A DNA stretch of 23,187 bases, from contig UQVU01000014.1 in the NCBI GenBank assembly GCA_900544475.1, forward strand, positions 1-23,187, read 5' to 3'. A program made the position numbers and the translations under genes. Positions 1 through 5,951 of the stretch are shown piece by piece. The DNA comes from an uncultured Butyricicoccus sp. Lineage in GTDB: Bacteria; Bacillota; Clostridia; Oscillospirales; Butyricicoccaceae. Numbering within the stretch: the stretch's first letter is position 1; each line of letters opens with the position of its first letter. Under the pieces are notes generated by a model. It searched no databases. It was given only the letters and a program-made list of their open reading frames with translations, and had not been told where the DNA came from.

Positions 1-1
1 G

Positions 2-706
2 CACCTGAAGCCGTCGCTCTTTTCCCTGCACTACACCTCGGAGAACGTTTCCATGCTGCCCGCCATCGTCACGACCGTGGAAATGACCGTGCTCGCCCTG
101 CTGATTTCGGTCCCGCTCGGCCTGTTTACCGCAGTTTACCTGAATGAGTACGCAAAGCGCGGCAACAAGCTCGTCGGCATCATCCGCGTCACCACCGAAA
201 CGCTTTCCGGCATCCCGTCCATCGTCTACGGCCTGTTCGGCATGCTGTTCTTCGTCACGCAGCTGCACTGGGGCTACTCGCTGATTGCCGGCGCGATGAC
301 CCTCGCCATCATGATTCTGCCGCTCATCATGCGCACCGCAGAGGAAGCGCTCATGAGCGTGCCGGACTCCTATCGTGAAGGCTCGTTCGGCCTCGGCGCC
401 GGCCGCCTGCGCACTGTGTTCCGCATCGTGCTCCCGGCTGCGATTCCGGGCATCCTGTCCGGCATTATCCTCGCCATCGGCCGCATCGTCGGCGAGACCG
501 CTGCGCTTATCTTCACCGCCGGCACCATGGCGCAGATTCCCGGCCTTACCCAGTCCGGCCGCACGCTCGCCATTCATATGTACGTGCTCTCGGGCGAGGC
601 GCTGCACATGAACGAGGCGAACGCCACCGCTGTCGTGCTGCTGCTCGTCGTGCTCGCGATGAATGCGCTCTCCGCGTTTGTCGCACGCAAACTGACCAAG
701 AAGTAA
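2..706 (+). CDS. pstA: Phosphate ABC transporter permease PstA (5' end cut off by window)
   Basis: Inner-membrane permease of the high-affinity phosphate importer PstSCAB, which pairs with PstC and is driven by PstB. The frame is open from base 2 and 234 residues are visible, so the N-terminus and first membrane segment lie outside the window; the internal ATG at 53 is not the true start. Several hydrophobic membrane spans are visible. The permease coupling (EAA-type) loop is clear around [20 protein letters not shown], followed by the conserved [10 protein letters not shown] segment typical of PstA. It is followed by pstB, phoU and a Pho two-component pair on the same strand, the usual order. 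Family assignment is firm; the missing 5' part is the only gap. Confidence 0.95.
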   Translation, partial: HLKPSLFSLHYTSENVSMLPAIVTTVEMTVLALLISVPLGLFTAVYLNEYAKRGNKLVGIIRVTTETLSGIPSIVYGLFGMLFFVTQLHWGYSLIAGAMTLAIMILPLIMRTAEEALMSVPDSYREGSFGLGAGRLRTVFRIVLPAAIPGILSGIILAIGRIVGETAALIFTAGTMAQIPGLTQSGRTLAIHMYVLSGEALHMNEANATAVVLLLVVLAMNALSAFVARKLTKK

Positions 707-854
707 TCCCATGAAACACGAACCGCAATCCATCCGCCGCTTCGCGCCCCTGTGCGCCACGGGTGCGGGAGCCGACAGCGAAATTGCGCAGCGCCTTGCG
801 GAAAGCCGCGCACTTCGCGTGATAAACGATCAATTCACCGGAAGAGGTAGCTAT

Positions 855-1610
855 ATGAGTGAAAACAAAATCGAAATCCGGGACATGAACCTGTACTACG
901 GCGATTTTCATGCCCTGCATGGTATCAATCTCGACATCAAGGCCAACGAGATCACCGCGTTCATCGGCCCGTCCGGCTGCGGCAAGTCCACCCTGCTGCG
1001 CTCGCTCAACCGAATGAACGACCTCGTCGAAGGCTGCCGCATCACGGGCGACATCCGCCTCGACGGCCAGGACATCTACCGCAGCTGCGACGTCAATCTG
1101 CTGCGCCGCCGCGTCGGTATGGTGTTCCAGAAGCCCAATCCGTTCCCGATGTCCATCTACGACAACATCGCCTACGGTCCGCGCACCCATGGCATCCGCA
1201 GCCGCGTGCAGCTCGATGAGATCGTCGAGACCTCGCTGCGCCGCGCCGCCATCTGGGACGAAACGCGCGACAGCCTGAACAAGTCCGCGCTCTCCATGTC
1301 GGGCGGCCAGCAGCAGCGTATCTGCATCGCCCGCGCCCTCGCCGCCAACCCCGAGGTGCTGCTGATGGACGAGCCGACCTCCGCACTCGACCCGATTTCG
1401 ACCGCGAAGATCGAAGACCTTGTGCTCGAACTGAAAAAAGATTATACTATCGTTATGGTAACTCATAATATGCAGCAGGCCACCCGCGTTTCGGACACGA
1501 CCGCCTTCTTCCTGCTCGGCGACATGATCGAAGCGGACGATACGGAAAAGCTGTTCTCCATGCCGCAGGACAAGCGCACCGAGGACTACATTACGGGGAG
1601 GTTCGGCTGA
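855..1610 (+). CDS. pstB: Phosphate ABC transporter ATP-binding protein PstB
   Basis: Cytoplasmic ATPase that energises phosphate import through PstC/PstA. The 251-aa product is full length for the family. It has Walker [10 protein letters not shown] (residues 38-46), signature [10 protein letters not shown] (146-155), Walker B VLLMDEP (168-174) and a switch histidine in [10 protein letters not shown]. The start at 855 is chosen because GGAAGAGG lies just upstream and the protein then begins [16 protein letters not shown], as PstB proteins do. The frame is open upstream to an ATG at 711, which would add 48 unusual residues and has no clear ribosome site. A 148-bp gap separates it from pstA; phoU begins one base after its stop, so the two are probably translationally coupled. 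Confidence 0.96.
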   Translation: MSENKIEIRDMNLYYGDFHALHGINLDIKANEITAFIGPSGCGKSTLLRSLNRMNDLVEGCRITGDIRLDGQDIYRSCDVNLLRRRVGMVFQKPNPFPMSIYDNIAYGPRTHGIRSRVQLDEIVETSLRRAAIWDETRDSLNKSALSMSGGQQQRICIARALAANPEVLLMDEPTSALDPISTAKIEDLVLELKKDYTIVMVTHNMQQATRVSDTTAFFLLGDMIEADDTEKLFSMPQDKRTEDYITGRFG

Positions 1611-1611
1611 T

Positions 1612-2262
1612 ATGAGAAACCGATTTGACAACCAGCTCGCGGAGCTGAACAAGGAACTGATTTCGATGGGCGCACTGTGCGAGAACGCCATCGCGAGCGC
1701 GGTCAAGTCGCTGCTTGAGAGCAACACCCGGCTCGCGGCCTCCGCTATCCGCATCGACCACGAAATCGACCGCAAGGAGCGCGAAATCGAATCCATGTGC
1801 CTCAAGCTGCTGCTTCAGCAGCAGCCGGTCGCAAGCGACCTTCGCCTCATCTCGTCCGCGCTCAAAATGATCACCGACATCGAGCGCATCGGCGACCAGG
1901 CGAGCGACATTGCGGAAATCGTCACCTGCCTGTCCGGCGCGTGCGGCCACAACAAGCACATCGACCAGATGGCGCAGGCGACCATCAAGATGGTAACCGA
2001 CAGTCTGGACGCCTTCGTGCGCCGCGACCTGACGCTTGCATGGAGCGTCATCGAGTACGATGATGTGGTGGATCGCCTGTTTGACGAGTGCAAGCAGGAC
2101 CTCATCGCGGAAATCGCGCAGAACCCCACGGACGGCGAGCGCGTGCTCGATGTGCTGATGATTGCGAAATATCTGGAGCGTATCGGCGACCACGCGACCA
2201 ACATCGCGGAGTGGGTGGAGTTTTCCATCACCGGCACGCACAAGAGCGAAACCCACGTGTGA
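1612..2262 (+). CDS. phoU: Phosphate signalling/transport regulator PhoU
   Basis: PhoU links Pst transporter activity to the PhoR kinase and keeps the Pho response off when phosphate is plentiful. The 216-aa length is normal. The protein has the two-fold helical repeat of the family, each with its metal-binding signature: DIERIGDQASDIAE near residues 89-102 and YLERIGDHATNIAE near 187-200. The ATG follows the pstB stop by a single base and has GGGGAGG upstream within the end of pstB. No membrane segments are seen, consistent with a peripheral cytoplasmic protein. A symmetric hairpin lies just after the stop, before the response regulator gene. Confidence 0.95.
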   Translation: MRNRFDNQLAELNKELISMGALCENAIASAVKSLLESNTRLAASAIRIDHEIDRKEREIESMCLKLLLQQQPVASDLRLISSALKMITDIERIGDQASDIAEIVTCLSGACGHNKHIDQMAQATIKMVTDSLDAFVRRDLTLAWSVIEYDDVVDRLFDECKQDLIAEIAQNPTDGERVLDVLMIAKYLERIGDHATNIAEWVEFSITGTHKSETHV

Positions 2263-2274
2263 ATACTGTCGCGG

Positions 2275-2296
2275 AACCCATGTATACACATGGGTT
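2275..2296 (+). promoter_or_regulatory. Perfect 9-bp hairpin between phoU and phoB
   Basis: Arms AACCCATGT and ACATGGGTT surround a 4-nt loop, 13 bp after the phoU stop. No T-run follows, so it is not a standard intrinsic terminator. It could be an mRNA processing or 3'-end protection site, or an operator-like inverted repeat. Function is unknown. Confidence 0.5.
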
Positions 2297-2342
2297 AGAG
2301 CCTGTTTACCAATAATACAGAACTTTTAAGGAGATAACCCCA

Positions 2343-3026
2343 ATGATCTACTGCGTGGAAGACGATGCGGGCATCCGCGAACTTGTCGTCTATACCCTGC
2401 AAAACACCGGCATGGAGGCGCGCGGATTTTCTGACGGCGCGGCGCTGACGGCTGCCCTGCGCGGCGCGAAACCCGACCTCATCCTGCTCGACATCATGCT
2501 GCCCGGCGAGGACGGCATCTCGATCCTTCGCCGTCTGCGCAGCCTGCCCGATACCGCCGCCATTCCGGTCATTCTGCTGACCGCGAAGAACACCGAGTAC
2601 GACAAGGTCATCGGTCTGGACAGCGGCGCGGACGACTACATCGCAAAGCCGTTCGGCATGATGGAGCTTGTCGCGCGTATCCGCGCCGTGCTCCGCCGCT
2701 CGCAGGACAAGCTGCTCTCCGCCGACAGCCATCCGCTGACCGCCGGCGCGATTTCGATTGACGAGCGTGCGCACACGGTATGCGTTTCCGGCCGCGACGT
2801 CCAGCTGACGCTCAAGGAATATCAGTTGCTCGTGCTGCTGATGAAAAATCAGGGCGCGGTGCTCACGCGCGATGTGCTGCTCGAAAACATCTGGGGTTAC
2901 GGCAGCGAGAGCGAAACCCGCACGGTCGATGTGCACATCCGCACGCTCCGCCAGAAGCTCGGCGACAGCGGTGCGCTGATTGAAACCGTGCGCGGCGTCG
3001 GCTACCGCATGGGTGCAGCCGGATGA
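2343..3026 (+). CDS. phoB: Phosphate regulon response regulator (PhoB/PhoP, OmpR family)
   Basis: DNA-binding response regulator, 227 aa. The receiver domain covers about residues 1-115 with acidic pocket residues D7/D8, phosphoacceptor D50 in LILLDIMLPG, T80 in ILLTAK and K102 in AKPFG. The winged-helix output domain of OmpR type covers about 128-225, ending with the typical TVRGVGYRM. AAGGAGA lies shortly before the ATG. The last four bases overlap the kinase start (ATGA), indicating coupled translation. Position right after pst-phoU makes it the phosphate response regulator (PhoB, or PhoP in Bacillus naming). The N-terminus is slightly short, lacking the few residues that often precede the acidic pair, but looks complete. 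Confidence 0.93.
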   Translation: MIYCVEDDAGIRELVVYTLQNTGMEARGFSDGAALTAALRGAKPDLILLDIMLPGEDGISILRRLRSLPDTAAIPVILLTAKNTEYDKVIGLDSGADDYIAKPFGMMELVARIRAVLRRSQDKLLSADSHPLTAGAISIDERAHTVCVSGRDVQLTLKEYQLLVLLMKNQGAVLTRDVLLENIWGYGSESETRTVDVHIRTLRQKLGDSGALIETVRGVGYRMGAAG

Positions 3027-4720
3027 GAAAACGTGTTTTCGGAAGCATTTTTCTCACCTCGCTCGTCACGCTCATGTTGACCGCCGGGCTGTTCCTGCTC
3101 GCCGTCCACGCCGGGCTGACGCGCGACCTGCGCAGCCGTCTGGCGAAGGAGGCCGGCTATCTCGCCTCGACCGTTTCCGCCGACAGCGACCTTTCCGACA
3201 TCAGCTCGCTCGGCCTGCTCTGCGCCGACCGCCTGACGCTCATCTCACGCGATGGCACCGTGCTCTATGACAACCAGAACGGCGCCTCCGGCATGGAAAA
3301 CCACCTCGGCCGCCCCGAAATTCAACAGGCCGCCGAAACCGGCGTCGGTGAGGACAGCCGTCTTTCCGAGACCCTTGAGCAGCAGACCTATTACTATGCG
3401 CTGCGGCTCGCAAACGGCGATTTTCTGCGTGTTTCCGCCACCGCGGACAGCGCTTTCGGGGCGCTTTCGAGCGCGTCGCCGTGGATCGTGCTCGTGGTGC
3501 TGCTGACGCTGCTCGTTGCGGCCCTGCTCGCGAGCCGCCTGACCCATGTCTTTCTCGCGCCGATTACCTCGCTCGACCTGCACGACCCGCTGAAAAACGC
3601 GGCATATGACGAGCTTTCCCCCCTGCTGCACCGCCTCGACCGCCAGAACCGCCGCATCCGCGTGCAGATGGACGAGCTGCGCCGCCGTCAGGCCGAGTTT
3701 GATGACATCACCGCCCGCATGGACGAGGGGCTCGTGCTGTTCTCCGCGTCGGGCGACATTCTGTTCGCAAACCACGCCGTCCGCCGCCTTTTCCCCCGCG
3801 ACAGCGCCGCCGGGAATTACCTGACGCTCTGTCGGGACGCCGCCTATACGCAGGCGGTCGAGGCCGCGCTCGCGGGCGGCGGCGCACACACGAAAATGGA
3901 GAAAAACGGCCGCACTTACGCCCTCACGGCCAGCTCGGTCGCCGAGGACGGCGCAGGCCACGCCGCCGTGCTGTTCATCGTGGACATCACCGAGCGCGAA
4001 CAGGCCGAGCAGCAGCGGCAGGAATTTACCGCAAACGTTTCGCACGAGCTGAAAACGCCGCTGACGAGCATCATGGGGTACGCGGAAATCATCGAAAGCG
4101 GCATCGCGAAGCCTGCCGACATCGCTCCCTTCGCCGGGAAGATACGCACCGAGGCGCAGCGCCTGCTCTCGCTCATCGAGGACATCATCCGGCTGTCGCA
4201 GCTGGACGCCGGCGGCGAGGAAGTGCCGTTCGAGCAAATCGAGCTGCTGTCGCTCTGCGGCACGGTGCGCAGCCGCCTGCAAAGCAAAGCCGACCGTCTG
4301 GGGCTTTCCATCGAGTGCCGCGGCGCGTCCGCAACCGTTTCCGGCCAGCGGCGGACGCTGGAGCAGATGGTGTTCAATCTGGCGGATAACGCCCTGGCCT
4401 ATAACCGCCCGAACGGCAGCGTGACGCTCGAAACCAGCACGAACAGCAGCGGCGCACCCTTTGTGCGCGTTTCGGATACCGGCATCGGCATCGCCCCCGC
4501 CGACCAGCCGCGCGTGTTCGAGCGCTTCTACCGCGTCGATAAGAGCCACAGCAAAATGACCGGCGGCACGGGCCTCGGCCTCTCGATCGTCAAGCACGGT
4601 GCCGCCCTGCACCACGCCGAAATCACCCTCGACAGCACCCCGAACGTCGGCACAAAAATCACCCTCACCTTCCCCCAGCCGGAAAATGAGGAAGAAACCA
4701 AGGAAAATACCGCAGAGTAA
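3023..4720 (+). CDS. phoR: Phosphate regulon sensor histidine kinase PhoR
   Basis: Membrane histidine kinase, 565 aa, partner of the regulator it overlaps by 4 bp. Layout: membrane segment about residues 8-29; extracytoplasmic region about 30-152; second membrane segment about 153-171; linker; PAS-type domain about 222-322; HisKA with phosphoacceptor H341 in ANVSHELKTPLTS; HATPase with N-box FNLADNALAYN (451-461), DTGIGI (485-490) and GTGLGL (515-520). All catalytic motifs are intact. Gene order pst-phoU-RR-HK supports PhoR. The short acidic C-terminal tail (ENEEETKENTAE) is unremarkable. A strong hairpin follows the stop immediately. Confidence 0.93.
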   Translation: MRKRVFGSIFLTSLVTLMLTAGLFLLAVHAGLTRDLRSRLAKEAGYLASTVSADSDLSDISSLGLLCADRLTLISRDGTVLYDNQNGASGMENHLGRPEIQQAAETGVGEDSRLSETLEQQTYYYALRLANGDFLRVSATADSAFGALSSASPWIVLVVLLTLLVAALLASRLTHVFLAPITSLDLHDPLKNAAYDELSPLLHRLDRQNRRIRVQMDELRRRQAEFDDITARMDEGLVLFSASGDILFANHAVRRLFPRDSAAGNYLTLCRDAAYTQAVEAALAGGGAHTKMEKNGRTYALTASSVAEDGAGHAAVLFIVDITEREQAEQQRQEFTANVSHELKTPLTSIMGYAEIIESGIAKPADIAPFAGKIRTEAQRLLSLIEDIIRLSQLDAGGEEVPFEQIELLSLCGTVRSRLQSKADRLGLSIECRGASATVSGQRRTLEQMVFNLADNALAYNRPNGSVTLETSTNSSGAPFVRVSDTGIGIAPADQPRVFERFYRVDKSHSKMTGGTGLGLSIVKHGAALHHAEITLDSTPNVGTKITLTFPQPENEEETKENTAE

Positions 4721-4723
4721 ACT

Positions 4724-4748
4724 AAAGGCACGCCAAAGGCGTGCCTTT
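4724..4748 (+). terminator. Probable terminator after phoR
   Basis: Perfect 11-bp inverted repeat AAAGGCACGCC / GGCGTGCCTTT with a 3-nt AAA loop, starting 4 bp after the phoR stop. The A/T ends of the arms give a short T-run (TTT) only. It is also the first hairpin of the long array that follows, so termination may be shared among several stems. Confidence 0.7.
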
Positions 4749-4749
4749 C

Positions 4750-5290
4750 GCGTCCCTACGGGACGCCGCGCACGCGGAGCGTGCGCAATCCCCTGCCGTA
4801 TTCCGGCAAAGCCGGAACAGGCAGGACAGGCGCACCGCAGTGCGCCGCAGTTTGTCGATAAAGTCCTTTTTCATGATTAGGCACTGCCGCGCGGCAGCGC
4901 GCATAAAATAATATTTGCAAAGCAAATATATGAAAACCGGGGGCGTGTACCTCGTTTTTCATACTTTAAGAGGGAGAAAGTTTCCGTATGGGAACTTTCG
5001 GACGTCCGTGTTTTGCGAAGTCAAAACACAGATTGTCGGAAAAACGAAGTTTTTCGACAGTCTCAGGCGCACCGCAGTGCGCCGCATTAAATTCCCCGTA
5101 AAAGTCAGGGCGTGTACCTGACTTTTACTCCGCTGCCCGCGCCGTACCCCAGGGCACCTTCTCTTGCCCCTTCGGGGCAATTCACCTTGCGGCGGCGCGG
5201 CCGCCCCTGCCGTGCAGGGGCGAGGGGGTTATCGCCCCCGGTTTCTCCGGAACCGGGGGCGTATCTAAGGGGGACAGAGTCCCCCTTAGA
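4750..5290. repeat. Mosaic array of about 17 consecutive hairpins (intergenic)
   Basis: No gene is supported here. Short inverted repeats follow one another with little sequence between. Examples: GCGTCCC/GGGACGC (4750-4766), GCGCACGC/GCGTGCGC (4768-4786), a compound stem 4792-4825, GGCGCAC/GTGCGCC (4829-4846 and again 5066-5083), ATATTTGC/GCAAATAT (4911-4929), GAAAGTTTCC/GGGAACTTTC (4976-4999), GTGTTTTG/CAAAACAC (5008-5029), 5034-5059, GTAAAAGTCAGG/CCTGACTTTTAC (5098-5128), TTGCCCC/GGGGCAA (5164-5180), CCCCTGC/GCAGGGG (5204-5220), CGCCCCCGGTT/AACCGGGGGCG (5233-5261), TCTAAGGGGGA/TCCCCCTTAGA (5264-5290). A 62-nt section (4969-5030) recurs inverted near 13531-13593. Nature unknown: a palindromic repeat family, a structured RNA, or both. 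Confidence 0.8.
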
Positions 5291-5323
5291 CGCAAAAAAA
5301 CCGCCCGAAGGCGGTTTTTTGCG
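5291..5323. terminator. Bidirectional intrinsic terminator
   Basis: Stem CGCAAAAAAACCGCC / GGCGGTTTTTTGCG with a CGAA loop and T-runs on both strands. On the - strand it lies 4 bp after the stop of the 34-aa ORF, so it is that gene's natural terminator. On the + strand it closes the hairpin array. Confidence 0.85.
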
Positions 5324-5326
5324 ATT

Positions 5327-5431
5327 TTATCGGGTCGTGCGGCCGGTATTGAACAGCTTAGCGGTGCCCGGATCGTTTGCCAGCTCGAACATTGCGGAAC
5401 CCATCAGAAACTTGTGAAAATTCTTCTTCAT
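5327..5431 (-). CDS. Predicted 34-aa small peptide
   Basis: Unrecognised small gene. The product begins MKKNFHKFLMGSAMFELAND and ends in NTGRTTR; it is basic with a short amphipathic or hydrophobic stretch (residues 5-18) and no clear signal peptide. Support is contextual: AGAGG sits about 9 bases before the ATG, a TATAAT -10 lies about 70 bp upstream, and a strong terminator starts 4 bp past the stop. An overlapping ATG 7 bases upstream in another frame sits too close to the ribosome site and gives a product that runs on without matching the terminator. The gene is divergent from the SLH phosphatase and shares its operator type. It could be a regulatory peptide or a small membrane-associated protein; function unknown. 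Confidence 0.55.
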   Translation of the reverse strand: MKKNFHKFLMGSAMFELANDPGTAKLFNTGRTTR

Positions 5432-5501
5432 TTTTCATTACCTCTTTCTTTCGGGGAAGCACTCTTTCGTGTTCCCTCAGCTCATTTTTTATTCTGGTAG
5501 T

Positions 5502-5530
5502 ATTATAGCGCAGCGTTCTAAATCGCGCAA
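5502..5530 (-). promoter_or_regulatory. Promoter of the 34-aa peptide gene
   Basis: On the - strand TTGCGC (5530-5525), a 17-bp spacer, then a consensus TATAAT -10 (5507-5502). The -35 is weak (3/6). An operator-like palindrome abuts the -35 directly upstream (5531-5546). Confidence 0.6.
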
Positions 5531-5546
5531 GCGCAAACGTGTACGG
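5531..5546. promoter_or_regulatory. LacI/CcpA-type operator-like site O3
   Basis: GCGCAAACGTGTACGG: a good left half (GCAAACG) and a degenerate right half, with the central CG of LacI-family operators. It lies against the -35 of the divergent peptide promoter, so it could act on that promoter and on loops with the other two sites. Confidence 0.45.
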
Positions 5547-5641
5547 AATAAACAATCGGTGAAAAATATTTTTAGATATTATCACCAAACAGTCCGTTCA
5601 AACTCCCTTTCACAATGAAATTCATATGAATTTTAGCATCA

Positions 5642-5655
5642 GAAAACGTTTGCGT
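5642..5655. promoter_or_regulatory. LacI/CcpA-type operator-like site O2
   Basis: GAAAACGTTTGCGT, same core as the site at 5776-5791 with one weaker half. Centre-to-centre distance to that site is 136 bp, close to 13 helical turns, which would favour DNA looping. Confidence 0.5.
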
Positions 5656-5733
5656 AAGTTGAATTACTATTGTTTTTCATACGATTAGGGCATTTGTGCT
5701 ATTTTTTGCCCCGAAAAATTGTCACTTGCGTCA

Positions 5734-5762
5734 TTGACAAGCAGCGTTCCTTGAATTATTAT
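5734..5762 (+). promoter_or_regulatory. Promoter of the SLH phosphatase gene
   Basis: Consensus TTGACA (5734-5739), a 17-bp spacer, and TATTAT (5757-5762), giving a start near 5769-5771. The perfect palindrome at 5776-5791 begins just downstream of the predicted start, where a bound repressor would block initiation or escape. Confidence 0.75.
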
Positions 5763-5769
5763 ATAATAT

Positions 5770-5951
5770 ATCCAATCGCAAACGTTTGCGAATTTGTAAA
5801 ATACAGCGTATTGTGCAAAGACGCTGACCAGAAAGGAGGCTCTCCCAGGCAATCCCCTCGCGCTGAAACGCACATTCCCCCGTGCAGACCGAGCCGAAAA
5901 CACAGTTTCGCGCTCCGCTGCATCACCGATACGGAAAGAAGGTCAGGTTCT
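5770..5951 (+). other. Long 5' leader of the SLH phosphatase mRNA
   Basis: About 180 nt between the predicted transcription start and the ATG. It contains the O1 palindrome and an isolated strong Shine-Dalgarno-like AAAGGAGG (5832-5839) with no ATG, GTG or TTG at a usable distance. The working ribosome site is AAGAAGG (5936-5942). The frame is open upstream to 5670, but that stretch lies partly before the promoter and is not credible as protein. Confidence 0.5.
5776..5791. promoter_or_regulatory. Perfect 16-bp LacI-family operator-like palindrome O1
   Basis: TCGCAAACGTTTGCGA is perfectly symmetric around CG. It resembles LacI-family operators (close to the E. coli PurR box, and partly to the CcpA cre consensus). 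It sits about 5-20 bp downstream of the predicted transcription start of the phosphatase gene. No LacI-family gene is present in the window, so the binding protein is unknown. Confidence 0.7.

Noticed and set aside
4722..5180. Several short open frames inside the first hairpin array
   Set aside because: Composition follows the palindromes, no ribosome sites, and no frame is kept between the two arrays.
4750..5290. CRISPR array
   Set aside because: Units are of different sequence and length with no regular spacers and no cas genes.
5776..5791. Assignment of the palindrome to PurR
   Set aside because: The match to the E. coli PurR box is close, but there is no purine gene nearby and PurR of Firmicutes is unrelated to LacI; only a generic LacI-family/CcpA call is justified.
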